In this document: one piece after another, positions 1 through 8,302 of the stretch
Position numbering within the stretch: position 1 is the first letter of the stretch
Layout: each line of letters begins with the position of its first letter
DNA from: Marinomonas polaris DSM 16579
GTDB taxonomy: Bacteria; Pseudomonadota; Gammaproteobacteria; Pseudomonadales; Marinomonadaceae
NCBI RefSeq assembly: GCF_900129155.1
Contig: NZ_FQVF01000030.1
Location: forward strand, 1 to 49,975
Direction: 5' to 3'
DNA: 49,975 nucleotides
Made by a program: the position numbers and the translations under genes
The notes under the pieces: model-generated
Told to the model about the DNA's origin: nothing
The model's input: only the letters and a program-made list of their open reading frames with translations
The model's database searches: none

Positions 1-280
1 AGAGAGCGGTAGCCTTTTTTAAAATATCATTGTGTTCCTCAAGGTTGGATATTTTCTTCTTGAGCTCACGAATCTCAATTTGCTCTGGCGTGAGTGGAGA
101 CGCTTTTGGGGTAATACCTTGATACTCTTGTTTTAGTTGTCGAACCCATCGGTCCATTGCAGATTTGCTGACGTTCATAGCCTTAGCTGCTTCGATAATT
201 GAATAGCCTTGCTCTGTCACCAATTGCGCAGCTTCAAGTTTGAACTCTGTACTAAAAGTGCGTCTTGTACGATTTTTCAT
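1..280 (-). CDS. IS3-family transposase OrfA (partial)
   Basis: OrfA is the DNA-binding subunit of IS3 transposases; a programmed frameshift normally joins it to the catalytic OrfB. The visible 93 residues start MKNRTRRTFSTEFKLEAAQL, the usual opening of the family. A helix-turn-helix follows (about residues 24-46: YSIIEAAKAMNVSKSAMDRWV), then a heptad-rich leucine-zipper segment (IRELKKKISNLEEHNDILKK) near the cut. The C-terminus is lost at the window edge. No RBS conflict is seen and the ATG at 278-280 is the natural start. The family call is firm; the subgroup is not determined. Confidence 0.85.
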   Translation of the reverse strand, partial: MKNRTRRTFSTEFKLEAAQLVTEQGYSIIEAAKAMNVSKSAMDRWVRQLKQEYQGITPKASPLTPEQIEIRELKKKISNLEEHNDILKKATAL

Positions 281-353
281 ATAGTCACCTGTCTAGTTCT
301 GAGATGCATCTTAACATCCCTAATCAGGTGGCCAAATTAACTATGCCACTACA
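1..353 (-). mobile_element. IS3-family insertion sequence, partial (one end)
   Basis: The left edge cuts through an IS3-family element transcribed leftwards. Its outer end is placed near 353, because the minus strand starts there with TGTAGTGGCATAGTTAATTT, a TG-initiated terminal sequence like IS3-group inverted repeats, and orfA begins about 70 bp inside. The other end and orfB lie outside the window, so the target duplication cannot be checked. The exact boundary is inferred. Confidence 0.75.
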
Positions 354-592
354 TTCATCCTAAGCGACACCTTCCCACCGGAAAACTGGTCCATAGACAA
401 AGTCACCGCACGCGGCGACTGCAAAGCAGGGTATAGGTGTTCTGTTGTCGCGAGTGAGGTTGTTTGAATTCCTAAAATCTGGCTTGATTTGCACTGGTGG
501 TAAATAAGAAAGTCTTTTAGTATTAGTAGATAAAGATTTATAGCCTAGAAATAACAGGCTGTAGACTAAACAAGCATCACTATTAAACTGGC
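354..592. other. Intergenic, no supported gene
   Basis: The 239 bp between the IS end and the DUF2695 gene contain no convincing coding sequence. A minus-strand open frame crosses 360-668, but it overlaps the start of the DUF2695 gene antisense and has no recognisable domain. No clear promoter or terminator is seen. Confidence 0.4.
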
Positions 593-910
593 ATGGATAT
601 GGATAAAGATCAAAAGAAAAAGTTAAAGGCTCAGTACAAGAATAATGAGCAAGATGAAATTCGCGCATCTATACCAATGAGTATCGACAACCTTAAAGAT
701 CTTCTCTCTTTCTTAAACCGTGAATCAGCTCCTGAGTGTGACCACACACTAAAGGAATCAATTGAATTCATTGAGTCACGAAAATTGAATCCTGAGGTCA
801 TTGTTCCATGGCTAGGTGAGCATGGTGGGTTCTGTGATTGTGAGGTTATATACAACGTCTACGATGACGTTGGTGAAATTGTAGGGTGGCATCTTGACGA
901 AAACTCATAA
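593..910 (+). CDS. DUF2695 domain protein
   Basis: This 105-residue protein of unknown function has the arrangement of the DUF2695 family. A charged N-terminus (DQKKKLKAQYKNNEQDEIRA) is followed by a CDHTLKESIEFIE segment (about residues 48-60) and a GEHGGFCDCEVIYNV block (about 75-89) with conserved cysteines C82/C84. Such proteins are often found among integron cassettes and accessory genes. Its TAA stop is embedded in TAACAAG, the first bases of the attC-like element that follows, as is common for cassettes. The start at 593 is supported by the family's basic N-terminus; the ATG two codons later is an equal alternative. Confidence 0.75.
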   Translation: MDMDKDQKKKLKAQYKNNEQDEIRASIPMSIDNLKDLLSFLNRESAPECDHTLKESIEFIESRKLNPEVIVPWLGEHGGFCDCEVIYNVYDDVGEIVGWHLDENS

Positions 911-972
911 CAAGACAAAGCAACGCCACTAGATGGCTGGACGCACTAACGTGCGCCGCTGCTTTGGACATG
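908..972 (+). other. attC-like recombination site, degenerate
   Basis: The segment begins TAACAAG (like an R'' box). It has outer arms CAAAGCA (916-922) and TGCTTTG (960-966), and an inner hairpin GG-A-CGCAC (939-946) / GTGCGCC (951-957) whose single unpaired A resembles an extrahelical base. The right side GCGCCGCTGCTTTGG reads like many attC L' arms. However, the expected R' box (GTTRRRY) is absent, replaced by ACATGAG, and about 12 extra bases lie between the left arms. It is called degenerate for these reasons; integrase and array are not in the window. Confidence 0.4.
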
Positions 973-991
973 AGCTGTATAGAGAGAATAT

Positions 992-1296
992 ATGGATACC
1001 GTAAGAGAATATCAGGTTAGAAGAGCTGTATTTATTAAAATTATTCCAACTAGTTTTTTGTTTTCTTTGTTTGTAGTCTAGTTTCATTATTCACTGACAA
1101 TGAAAAACCTCTAATATTTGTGGTTGCTTTTCTCGCTATCATTATGGCTATAGGCGCTCAGTTAACTTTAAATAAATGTCCCTCTTGTGATAAATCACAA
1201 TTCGGCACAATAACTATTAAAGGCAAATTAATCAGAACGAATAGCTGGGCTCTTAATCCCTACTCCTGCCCTTGGTGCAAAACGAAATTGAGATAA
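992..1296 (+). pseudogene. Frameshifted small membrane protein with zinc ribbon
   Basis: An ATG at 992 opens MDTVREYQVRRAVFIKIIPT and runs into a hydrophobic stretch, but meets TAG at 1079. In another frame the sense continues to TAA at 1294-1296. That part encodes a second hydrophobic segment (PLIFVVAFLAIIMAIGAQLT) and then CPSCDKSQFG ... NPYSCPWCKTKL, a four-cysteine zinc ribbon. Two membrane segments plus a C-terminal ribbon with an N-P-x-x-C-x-x-C end is a common layout for integron-cassette proteins of unknown function. The break lies near 1065-1085. It is probably inactive, or else a sequencing indel. Confidence 0.6.
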
Positions 1297-1521
1297 GAGC
1301 TCAACAGGATAACTAGCCTTCAAACCCAGTTAATAATTTTGGAGCAAATAAAAAAATAGCGCCTAATCTTCATTGACCCAAAAACTACGCCAAAGCTAAG
1401 ACAATCCAACCACCGCCCAACAAGACGATCTCATTAAAAGCCAACGCCAAGGCACCAGCGTCACCCTAGACACACTTATAGAATTTGGGTTCAGATGAAA
1501 ATTAGCAGTAGAAATGTTTCC

Positions 1522-1544
1522 TATGAACCCATTCATAATTTTTT
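1522..1544 (+). terminator. Short hairpin with T tract
   Basis: TATGAA (1522-1527), loop CCCA, TTCATA (1532-1537), then six T's overlapping the last codon of the opposing endonuclease gene. This 6-bp stem points rightwards and could end transcription from the cassette-like genes. The rest of 1297-1542 holds no supported gene. Confidence 0.3.
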
Positions 1545-2394
1545 ATGAGCAGTCTTTCCCCCATATCCCATCCACAAATTCTGGATGATCTATAAACGGA
1601 TTTCGATTTCCTTGTAGTTGTTGTACTCGGTCGTTACGGCGTTTTTCAAAGGCGGTGACGGGGAATTTGTCGTTCCACGCTACGAGTGTACAAAGGTCGC
1701 CGATGCTGGGTTGGCCGCTTTGTTTGTCATTGCCTTTGGTTATGATTAGGTCGGGCATGTTTTCTGGTGATGCGTCGTCGCCAGCTTCGTATCGAGCAGC
1801 CATGTAGAAGACCATACGGGCGATTTGGCCCTTGGCGTGGTCGGTTGGTTCGAAGGATTCTTTGTTTTTATCTAGGTAGGCGCCAGACAATACTTTGCTG
1901 CCGTTAGCTAGCTCATCGTAAATCGCTTCGCCGCCCATGCCATAGCCATAGTTGCTGTGCGCGCCGTTTAGGTTGCGGTCAGCAGGGCGCAGGTGATGAA
2001 GGTCTGTGTAGCCGTCTTGGCTTTGTTTAGCAAAGCCGCGGGATTTTGGCCAAACGTGTTCTCTGTCCCACGCATCGTCTTTGCTTTTGCCTCGGTTTGC
2101 TTGGTTGATGTTTCTCACGTCATCTAGGTAAAGCATTTGCACTAGGCCGCATTTTGGTTTGTCATCTGGGCAGGCGGAATCGGTGTAAACCAGTGCTTCC
2201 CACACGTCGATATTCTTACCGTCGTACCAATCGGTATTTCCACTTTGTGTGTACTTCAGAGGTTTTTGACCATCAATGATGCTGTGCAGTTTTGCTTTGA
2301 GCGCATCGCCTGTTAACTCTTCTGTACCATCGTAATAACCCGCCGACGCATATGCCGAAAAAAACATAAGAAAAACAAACGCTTTGCGCCACAT
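1543..2394 (-). CDS. endA: Endonuclease I family, secreted nuclease
   Basis: Periplasmic or extracellular non-specific nuclease of the Endonuclease_1 (EndA/Dns) family, 283 residues. The first about 18 residues (MWRKAFVFLMFFSAYASA) form a signal peptide with an AxA-type cleavage site. The beta-beta-alpha-metal nuclease core is visible as DREHVWPKSRGF (about 108-119, catalytic His) and LHHLRPADRNLNGAHSN (about 131-147), the usual metal-binding and structural block. Cysteines near 75, 82, 234 and the C-terminus could form disulfides. It is transcribed away from the phosphoketolase array and is monocistronic. Likely roles are nutrient or phosphate scavenging from DNA or controlling DNA uptake. 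The symbol follows family usage only. Confidence 0.9.
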   Translation of the reverse strand: MWRKAFVFLMFFSAYASAGYYDGTEELTGDALKAKLHSIIDGQKPLKYTQSGNTDWYDGKNIDVWEALVYTDSACPDDKPKCGLVQMLYLDDVRNINQANRGKSKDDAWDREHVWPKSRGFAKQSQDGYTDLHHLRPADRNLNGAHSNYGYGMGGEAIYDELANGSKVLSGAYLDKNKESFEPTDHAKGQIARMVFYMAARYEAGDDASPENMPDLIITKGNDKQSGQPSIGDLCTLVAWNDKFPVTAFEKRRNDRVQQLQGNRNPFIDHPEFVDGIWGKDCS

Positions 2395-2453
2395 AACAAG
2401 ACCTCATTTGGATAATGCGAGAATTGTAGGGAAGTGCAGGGTGTTTAGATTCT

Positions 2454-2490
2454 GGGGATTTGAAAGGATTTGAAAGGTTTTGAAAGGATT
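2454..2490. repeat. Tandem 10-bp repeats upstream of endA
   Basis: Three consecutive units TGAAAGGATT / TGAAAGGTTT / TGAAAGGATT (2461-2490), preceded by a partial unit, in the divergent region between the nuclease and the SHOCT gene. No function is evident. Confidence 0.6.
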
Positions 2491-2520
2491 TGTTAGAAAA
2501 TGTGTGTTCTACGTAAAGAC

Positions 2521-2534
2521 TTGATCTTGATCAT
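2521..2534 (+). promoter_or_regulatory. FNR/Anr-type binding site
   Basis: TTGATCTTGATCAT matches the FNR consensus TTGAT-N4-ATCAA at nine of ten fixed positions. Its centre (2527.5) lies about 30 bp upstream of a possible -10 hexamer TATCTT (2555-2560), the spacing of a class II FNR-activated promoter with a start near 2569. It would drive the SHOCT-phosphoketolase array. The rest of 2535-2681 is non-coding leader. Confidence 0.6.
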
Positions 2535-2681
2535 ATTAAATGAGCTTTTTCTTCTATCTTTGATGATGAATTTTTAAACGTTCGTTACCGCACAGAATCT
2601 CGTCTTCCTATCGTTATAGAGTGAACTATCGAGTTTGTTTGAAAGTCACCTGATTTTCGACGTTTTGACATGGAGATTTGT

Positions 2682-2906
2682 ATGTATCACGAATATTGGA
2701 ACGGTTGGGGCTGGGTGCTGTGGATTGGTTTTTGGTTTTTGCTGATTTCTAGTTTTGGGCATTGGGGTTACAGCTATCGATCTAATCGACGTTACTTTGC
2801 ACAAACTCAAAAAACGGCTCTGGATATATTAAATGAGCGCTATGCTCGTGGTGATATCGAGCAAGCAGAGTTTTCTCGTATCAAAAAAGAAATAGCCAGC
2901 AAATAG
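2682..2906 (+). CDS. Small SHOCT-domain membrane protein
   Basis: A 74-residue protein (from the ATG at 2682) with an aromatic-rich N-terminal membrane segment (WGWVLWIGFWFLLISSFGHW, about 8-27) and a C-terminal SHOCT domain (TALDILNERYARGDIEQAEFSRIKKEI), a short helical module thought to mediate oligomerisation. An ATG at 2670 is in frame, but the GGAG at 2672-2675 sits ideally for 2682, so the shorter form is preferred. It is the first gene after the FNR-type box and lies 16 bp before phosphoketolase, so it is probably the leader gene of that operon. SHOCT proteins are frequent near anaerobic and stress genes; the specific role is unknown. Confidence 0.8.
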   Translation: MYHEYWNGWGWVLWIGFWFLLISSFGHWGYSYRSNRRYFAQTQKTALDILNERYARGDIEQAEFSRIKKEIASK

Positions 2907-2922
2907 TAGGGAGCATATCACT

Positions 2923-5316
2923 GTGCCAAAAACTACGATGCAAACCGCAGCACTAGCACCGGATCAATTAGGCTTAATGGATCGATATTGGCGAGCGAGT
3001 AATTACTTGTCGGTTGGTCAAATTTATCTTCATGACAACCCGCTTTTGACTCGGCCCTTGGTCTTGGCTGATATAAAACGTATCTTGCTTGGTCACTGGG
3101 GCACGACCCCCGGACAGAATTTTATCTACGTGCATTTGAATCGCATTATTAAACAATACGATTTAAGCATGATTTATATCTCTGGCCCCGGTCATGGTGG
3201 TCCTGCCGTGGTGGCAAATACGTATTTGGAAGGCAGTTACAGCGAGATTTATCCTGATATAAGTCAAGACACAGTCGGCCTACAAAAGCTGTTCAAACAG
3301 TTTTCTTTTCCCGGTGGCATTCCCAGCCATGCGTCACCCGAATGTCCCGGTTCCATCCATGAAGGTGGAGAATTGGGTTATTCATTAAGTCACGCCTTTG
3401 GTGCGGTATTTGATAATCCAGAATTAATCGCTGCCTGTGTGGTGGGTGATGGCGAAGCTGAAACAGGGCCTTTGGCGACCGCTTGGCATTCTAATAAGTT
3501 TCTAAATCCTAATACCGATGGTGTGGTTTTGCCCATTTTGCATTTGAATGGCTACAAGATCGCGAATCCAACTGTTCTGGCTCGAATCAGTCACCAAGAG
3601 CTAGAGCAGCTATTTCGTGGTTATGGTTGGCATCCAATTTTTGTCGAAGGCAGTGATCCTGACTATATGCATAAAGCTATGGCGACAGCGCTCGACTTTG
3701 CGGTACGGGAAATCAAGGCGATCAAATTGAACGCCCAAGAAAATAGAGTATTTGAACGTCCCCGTTGGCCGATGATTATTCTAAAATCTCCAAAAGGCTG
3801 GACGGGCCCTAAGATAGTCGATGGCGTGCAGATCGAAGGCACTTTTCATGCTCATCAAGTGCCAATATCTAATCCAGAATCGAAACCAGAACACCTGCCA
3901 TTAATCGAAGAATGGTTGCGCAGTTATCGCCCTCAAGAATTATTCGATAGTCTGGGTCGTTTGTTACCAGAGCTAGCCGAACTGGCGCCAAAAGGTGAAC
4001 GTCGCATGGGAGCGAACCCTCATGCCAACGGTGGATTGCTACTGAAATCCTTACAAATGCCAGATTTTCGTGATTACGCTTGTGCGGTGCCGAAACACGG
4101 CGTGCGCGGTGTTGGTGATACTCATGTGCTCGGGCCATTTGTGCGAGATGTGATTAAGCTTAACCAAGAGAACTTTCGAGTATTTGGCCCAGATGAAACC
4201 ATTTCTAATGGGCTTGAGGCGGTGTTCGAAACCACTAATCGACAATGGGAAGCGACCACAAAAATTAATGACGAATACCTAGCTCCCAATGGTCGCGTGA
4301 TGGAAATGCTTAGCGAACACCAGTGTCAGGGCTGGCTAGAAGGCTATTTACTGACTGGCCGACACGGCTTATTTAATTGCTACGAAGCTTTTATTCATAT
4401 CGTTGATTCCATGTTTAACCAGCACGCGAAATGGCTAAAAGTCACCGCTGGTTTGTCTTGGCGACCTAAGATCGCCTCTCTCAATTATTTATTGGCGTCT
4501 CATGTTTGGCGTCAGGATCACAATGGCTTTACTCATCAAGATCCGGGCTTTATCGATCATGTGGTAAATAAAAAAGCTGAAATCGTACGAGTCTATTTAC
4601 CACCTGATGCTAACTGTTTGCTTTCAGTAATGGATCATTGTTTGCGCAGCAAGCATTACGTCAATGTTGTTATTGCCGGAAAGCATCCAGCGCCGCAATG
4701 GTTGGACATGGACGCAGCGGTCAAACATTGTGCGGCAGGCATTGGCATTTGGGATTGGGCAAGTAACGATACCGAGTTAAGTAATCATGCCGAAACAGAT
4801 ATCGTGATGGCTTGTTGTGGCGATGTACCAACGCTAGAAACCTTAGCGGCTGTATCTATTTTGCGAAAGCATTTACCCACGTTGAATATTCGTGTGGTGA
4901 ACGTAGTGGATTTAATGAAGCTGCAGCCTCAAACCGAGCATCCACATGGTTTGAATGATGCCGAGTTTGATCTTTTGTTTACCGAAAATAAACCGGTGAT
5001 TTTTGCCTTTCATGCTTATCCATCGCTCATTCATAAATTAACTTATCGCCGTACCAATCATCGCAATATCCATGTTCGTGGTTACAAAGAAGAAGGCACG
5101 ATCACTACAGCGTTTGATATGACAGTGCTTAATGACATGGATCGTTTTCATCTCGTGATTGATGTGATTGACCGACTACCGCAAACCGGCGTGAAAGGCG
5201 TCGAACTGAAACGCATGTTGAGTGAAAAACTGATTGAGCACCGTCAGTACATCAACCAATACGGTGTCGATATGCCGGAAATTCGTGATTGGAAATGGAG
5301 CGATAAGGATGAATGA
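2923..5316 (+). CDS. xfp: Phosphoketolase (xylulose-5-P/fructose-6-P)
   Basis: Thiamine-diphosphate enzyme that splits xylulose-5-phosphate (and often fructose-6-phosphate) with phosphate into acetyl-phosphate plus glyceraldehyde-3-phosphate (or erythrose-4-phosphate); cytoplasmic. At 797 residues it has the normal length. Family marks: GPGHGG (88-93), the FPGGIPSH block (about 129-136), GDGEAETG (175-182, ThDP/Mg site) and HDHNG-like QDHNGFTHQDPG in the pyrimidine domain. GTG start at 2923 with GGGAG upstream; its stop overlaps the next gene by 8 bp. Aldolase, transaldolase and transketolase downstream interconvert its substrates. No acetate kinase gene lies in this window to use the acetyl-phosphate. 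Confidence 0.97.
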   Translation: MPKTTMQTAALAPDQLGLMDRYWRASNYLSVGQIYLHDNPLLTRPLVLADIKRILLGHWGTTPGQNFIYVHLNRIIKQYDLSMIYISGPGHGGPAVVANTYLEGSYSEIYPDISQDTVGLQKLFKQFSFPGGIPSHASPECPGSIHEGGELGYSLSHAFGAVFDNPELIAACVVGDGEAETGPLATAWHSNKFLNPNTDGVVLPILHLNGYKIANPTVLARISHQELEQLFRGYGWHPIFVEGSDPDYMHKAMATALDFAVREIKAIKLNAQENRVFERPRWPMIILKSPKGWTGPKIVDGVQIEGTFHAHQVPISNPESKPEHLPLIEEWLRSYRPQELFDSLGRLLPELAELAPKGERRMGANPHANGGLLLKSLQMPDFRDYACAVPKHGVRGVGDTHVLGPFVRDVIKLNQENFRVFGPDETISNGLEAVFETTNRQWEATTKINDEYLAPNGRVMEMLSEHQCQGWLEGYLLTGRHGLFNCYEAFIHIVDSMFNQHAKWLKVTAGLSWRPKIASLNYLLASHVWRQDHNGFTHQDPGFIDHVVNKKAEIVRVYLPPDANCLLSVMDHCLRSKHYVNVVIAGKHPAPQWLDMDAAVKHCAAGIGIWDWASNDTELSNHAETDIVMACCGDVPTLETLAAVSILRKHLPTLNIRVVNVVDLMKLQPQTEHPHGLNDAEFDLLFTENKPVIFAFHAYPSLIHKLTYRRTNHRNIHVRGYKEEGTITTAFDMTVLNDMDRFHLVIDVIDRLPQTGVKGVELKRMLSEKLIEHRQYINQYGVDMPEIRDWKWSDKDE

Positions 5317-6388
5317 TTCGGGCTCATCTAGCCAAGCAATCGGTTCTACAAGTCACTTACTAGAAACCGCAAAGCGCTTGATGGCTGATGATAAAGGCTT
5401 GCTCGCGATGGACGAAAGTGTGGCGACGTGCAATCGCCGCTTTGCCAAATTGGGTATAGCGCAAAGCTTAGAGATGCGACGTGCTTACCGAGAATTGATT
5501 GTCACCACACCAAGATTAAGCGATAGCATCAGCGGTGCGATTTTGTTCGATGAAACCATTCATCAACATACTCAAGATGGCACGCCCTTCATAAATGTAC
5601 TGATTGACGCGGGCATTATTCCCGGTATCAAAGTAGATGCTGGCGCAGTAGATATGGCTGGGCATCCGGGCGAAAAAGTCACCGAAGGCTTGGACGGTTT
5701 ACGTGAACGGTTGGAAGCTTATGCCCTGATGGGCGCGCGCTTCGCAAAATGGCGGGCGGTATTCAGCATTGATGTCGACGCTATTCAAACAAGGGTTATC
5801 AATAGAGTCACGCCATCTATAGCCTGTATTGAAGCCAATGCTCATGCTCTCGCGCGTTATGCGGCCTTATGCCAAGAAGCGGGGCTGGTGCCGATTGTCG
5901 AGCCTGAAGTGATGATTAATGGCAGTCACACCTTACAACAATGTGCGCAAGTGACGGAATCTGTCTTACAGGCGGTTTTCCAACACTTGAATGAGCAAGG
6001 TGTTTTGCTGGAAGGTTTGCTGTTAAAACCCAGCATGGTGTTGCCCGGATTGCTATGTCCTGTACAGGAAAGTGTCGAGACAGTTGCCGATATGACGGTG
6101 AGTTGTTTGTTGCGTACTGTTCCTGCGGCGGTGCCGGGCATTGCTTTTTTATCCGGTGGACAAACGCCCGAAATGGCCTCGGCACGTTTAAATGCCATGA
6201 ATAGCCGATACAAATCCCGTTTGCCATGGGCACTGACGTTTTCATTTTCTCGCGCGATTGAACTGCCCGCGTTAGAAGTTTGGCTCGGGCAAGATGACAA
6301 TGTTGAGGCAGCACAAAAAGTCTTGCAGCAAGGAGCGGCCAACGATAAAGCAGCGCGCCGCGGCGAATATTCCGCTGCTGCTAACTAA
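5309..6388 (+). CDS. Class I fructose-bisphosphate aldolase
   Basis: Schiff-base (class I) aldolase cleaving fructose-1,6-bisphosphate to triose phosphates. It has 359 residues from the ATG at 5309, chosen because GATAAGGATG supplies an RBS and the ORF upstream only overlaps phosphoketolase. Visible marks: LLAMDES (31-37), GIKVDAG (106-112), AKWR (146-149), IVEPE (195-199), the Schiff-base lysine in LLLKPSM (K240) and the phosphate loop FLSGGQ. These are the plant/animal-type class I signatures. Translation is probably coupled: 8-bp overlap upstream and TAATG with the HAD gene downstream. In context it links glycolysis to the phosphoketolase shunt. Confidence 0.95.
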   Translation: MNDSGSSSQAIGSTSHLLETAKRLMADDKGLLAMDESVATCNRRFAKLGIAQSLEMRRAYRELIVTTPRLSDSISGAILFDETIHQHTQDGTPFINVLIDAGIIPGIKVDAGAVDMAGHPGEKVTEGLDGLRERLEAYALMGARFAKWRAVFSIDVDAIQTRVINRVTPSIACIEANAHALARYAALCQEAGLVPIVEPEVMINGSHTLQQCAQVTESVLQAVFQHLNEQGVLLEGLLLKPSMVLPGLLCPVQESVETVADMTVSCLLRTVPAAVPGIAFLSGGQTPEMASARLNAMNSRYKSRLPWALTFSFSRAIELPALEVWLGQDDNVEAAQKVLQQGAANDKAARRGEYSAAAN

Positions 6389-7104
6389 TGGTGGATAGTA
6401 GCGCAACAGACGAGATTGTTTTTCTGCTGGATGTTGATAACACCTTGCTCGACAACGACCATATTTTGGTGGAATTAAAAGCGTTTTTAATTCGTGAAAT
6501 CGGCGAGGAAAACAGCGCTCGTTATTGGGTGATATTCGAAACGTTACGCACAGAACGCGGTTATGCGGATTATCTAGGCGCGCTGCAACAGTATCGACTT
6601 GAACATCTTGATGATGCTCGAGGGCTCTTAATCGCTGAGTTCTTTCTTGATTATCCGTTTGTGGATCGGCTTTATGCCGATGCATTGGCACTCATTAAAC
6701 ATCTGCAAACCCTAGGCAAAACCGTCATTTTGACCGATGGAGAAGCCGTCCTGCAGCCGCGCAAAATCAAGTGTTCAGGGTTATGGGAAGCAGTGGATGG
6801 TCAGGTGTTAATTTATATCCACAAAGAAACCATGCTCGATGCGGTCGAGCAACATTATCCAGCCCAGCGTTATGTCATGGTAGACGATAAATTGCGTATT
6901 TTGACCGCCATGAAACGCGTTTGGGGAAGCCGGCTTACTACGGTTTTTCCAAGGCAAGGTCATTACGCTCACGATCCAGAAAAGGCACATCCTTATCCAG
7001 CTGCCGATGTCACTATTGAACACATCGGCGAGCTGATTCATCACGATTTTTGTATTGGTCTTGGCGCAGCAGACATTCGTTCTGCGTCATTGGAGGAATT
7101 ATGA
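6388..7104 (+). CDS. HAD-superfamily hydrolase
   Basis: A 238-residue predicted phosphatase of the haloacid dehalogenase superfamily. Motif I is LLDVDNTLLDND (nucleophile D15, acid D17), motif II is ILTDGEA, motif III lysine is in PRKIKCSGLW, and motif IV is MVDDKLRIL. An alpha-helical cap lies between motifs I and II (about 25-105). It starts in the TAATG overlap with the aldolase stop and ends overlapping the transaldolase start, so it belongs to the same transcript. A sugar-phosphate or phosphoglycolate-like substrate is plausible from context, but the sequence does not fix it. Confidence 0.85.
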   Translation: MVDSSATDEIVFLLDVDNTLLDNDHILVELKAFLIREIGEENSARYWVIFETLRTERGYADYLGALQQYRLEHLDDARGLLIAEFFLDYPFVDRLYADALALIKHLQTLGKTVILTDGEAVLQPRKIKCSGLWEAVDGQVLIYIHKETMLDAVEQHYPAQRYVMVDDKLRILTAMKRVWGSRLTTVFPRQGHYAHDPEKAHPYPAADVTIEHIGELIHHDFCIGLGAADIRSASLEEL

Positions 7105-8279
7105 AACCTATAAAAGACAGCAATCCTTTTGAAGATGACTTTTTATCTGAAAGCATAAGTGCGACCAAGCAATTGCACATGCTAGGTCAAAGTATCTGGC
7201 TCGATAACATTACTCGCGAGCTGCTAAACAGCGGCACTTTGCAGCACTATATTGATCATCTGAGTGTGACAGGACTAACATCGAATCCGACCATTTTCGA
7301 CAAAGCAATAAAAGACGGTGATAACTATAACCAAGCTATCGCAGAAAAAGCTGCCAATGGTCTATCGGGTGAAGCGCTGTTTTTCGAATTAGCGCTGGAA
7401 GATTTAACTCGTGCGGCGGATTTATTACGCCCCATCTTTGATAACACCGATGGAATGGACGGTTGGGTCTCGTTAGAAGTCTCACCACTTTTGGTGAACA
7501 ATACTGCTGGTACAGTTGCGGCGGCGGTGGATTTGCATAAACGCGCTAAACGCTCCAATTTGTTTATCAAAATTCCCGGTACTCCAGCAGGCTTAGCGGC
7601 CATTGAAGAAACGATTTTTGCGGGTGTTCCCGTTAACGTGACCTTGCTGTTTTCCAGCGAGCAATATCTCGCCGCGGCCGAGGCTTACATGCGAGGCATC
7701 GAGCGCCGAATTGCAAAAGGACTTGATCCAAAAGTTGGCTCGGTTGCTTCGTTGTTTATCAGTCGTTGGGATGTTGCCGTTAATGACAAGGTTTCATCTA
7801 ATCTGCGTAATCGTCTTGGTATCGCAATCGCCCAACAGGCTTACAAGACCTATTGTGAACTGCTAGCAGCGCCACACTGGCAATCGCTAAAGGCGGCTGG
7901 TGCTCAATCACAACGCTTACTTTGGGCCAGCACAGGCAGCAAAGATCCAACGATTTCTGACTCTTATTACGTCTCAGCACTCGCTGCGCCACACACCATT
8001 AATACGATTCCAGAAAAGACATTACTAAGCTTCTCGAAAGACGGCGCCTTGTCTAGCGTGATGTCGATTGATGGTGTTGATGCTGAAAGCAAGCTGTTGG
8101 AATTCGCCGTAGAAGGCATCGATGTTGGCGCATTGGCTGATCAGCTCCAACAAGAGGGCGCAGACGCTTTTATTCAGTCTTGGAACGATTTATTGGCAGT
8201 CATAGAGCAAAAAAGTCAGCAAGTAAAAACCAGTACGTCAAAAAATAGCAAATCAGAAAACGACGAAGCGCCTTTTTAA
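7101..8279 (+). CDS. tal: Transaldolase
   Basis: Transfers a dihydroxyacetone unit between sedoheptulose-7-P and glyceraldehyde-3-P in the non-oxidative pentose phosphate pathway. It has 392 residues from the ATG at 7101, preceded by GGAGG at 7092-7096; the longer open frame from 7050 is ignored. The family is the long (TAL-PF type 2, actinobacterial/cyanobacterial-like) form. Visible: GLTSNPTIFDKAI (about 58-70), the Schiff-base lysine in FIKIPGT (about 153-159), NVTLLFS and SLFISRWD. A polar tail (TSTSKNSKSEND) ends the protein. It follows the HAD gene by overlap and precedes transketolase by 23 bp. Confidence 0.95.
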   Translation: MKPIKDSNPFEDDFLSESISATKQLHMLGQSIWLDNITRELLNSGTLQHYIDHLSVTGLTSNPTIFDKAIKDGDNYNQAIAEKAANGLSGEALFFELALEDLTRAADLLRPIFDNTDGMDGWVSLEVSPLLVNNTAGTVAAAVDLHKRAKRSNLFIKIPGTPAGLAAIEETIFAGVPVNVTLLFSSEQYLAAAEAYMRGIERRIAKGLDPKVGSVASLFISRWDVAVNDKVSSNLRNRLGIAIAQQAYKTYCELLAAPHWQSLKAAGAQSQRLLWASTGSKDPTISDSYYVSALAAPHTINTIPEKTLLSFSKDGALSSVMSIDGVDAESKLLEFAVEGIDVGALADQLQQEGADAFIQSWNDLLAVIEQKSQQVKTSTSKNSKSENDEAPF

Positions 8280-8302
8280 CGATTTTTTAGGAGTCAGCCA
8301 AA

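Noticed and set aside
360..668. 102-codon minus-strand open frame antisense to the DUF2695 gene
   Set aside because: No domain, overlaps the start of a recognisable gene on the other strand, and no ribosome-binding site was found.
1397..1499. Open stretch reading QQDDLIKSQRQGTSVTLDTL followed by a stop
   Set aside because: Protein-like composition suggests the C-terminal scrap of a lost gene, but it has no start, follows a stop directly and is not identifiable.
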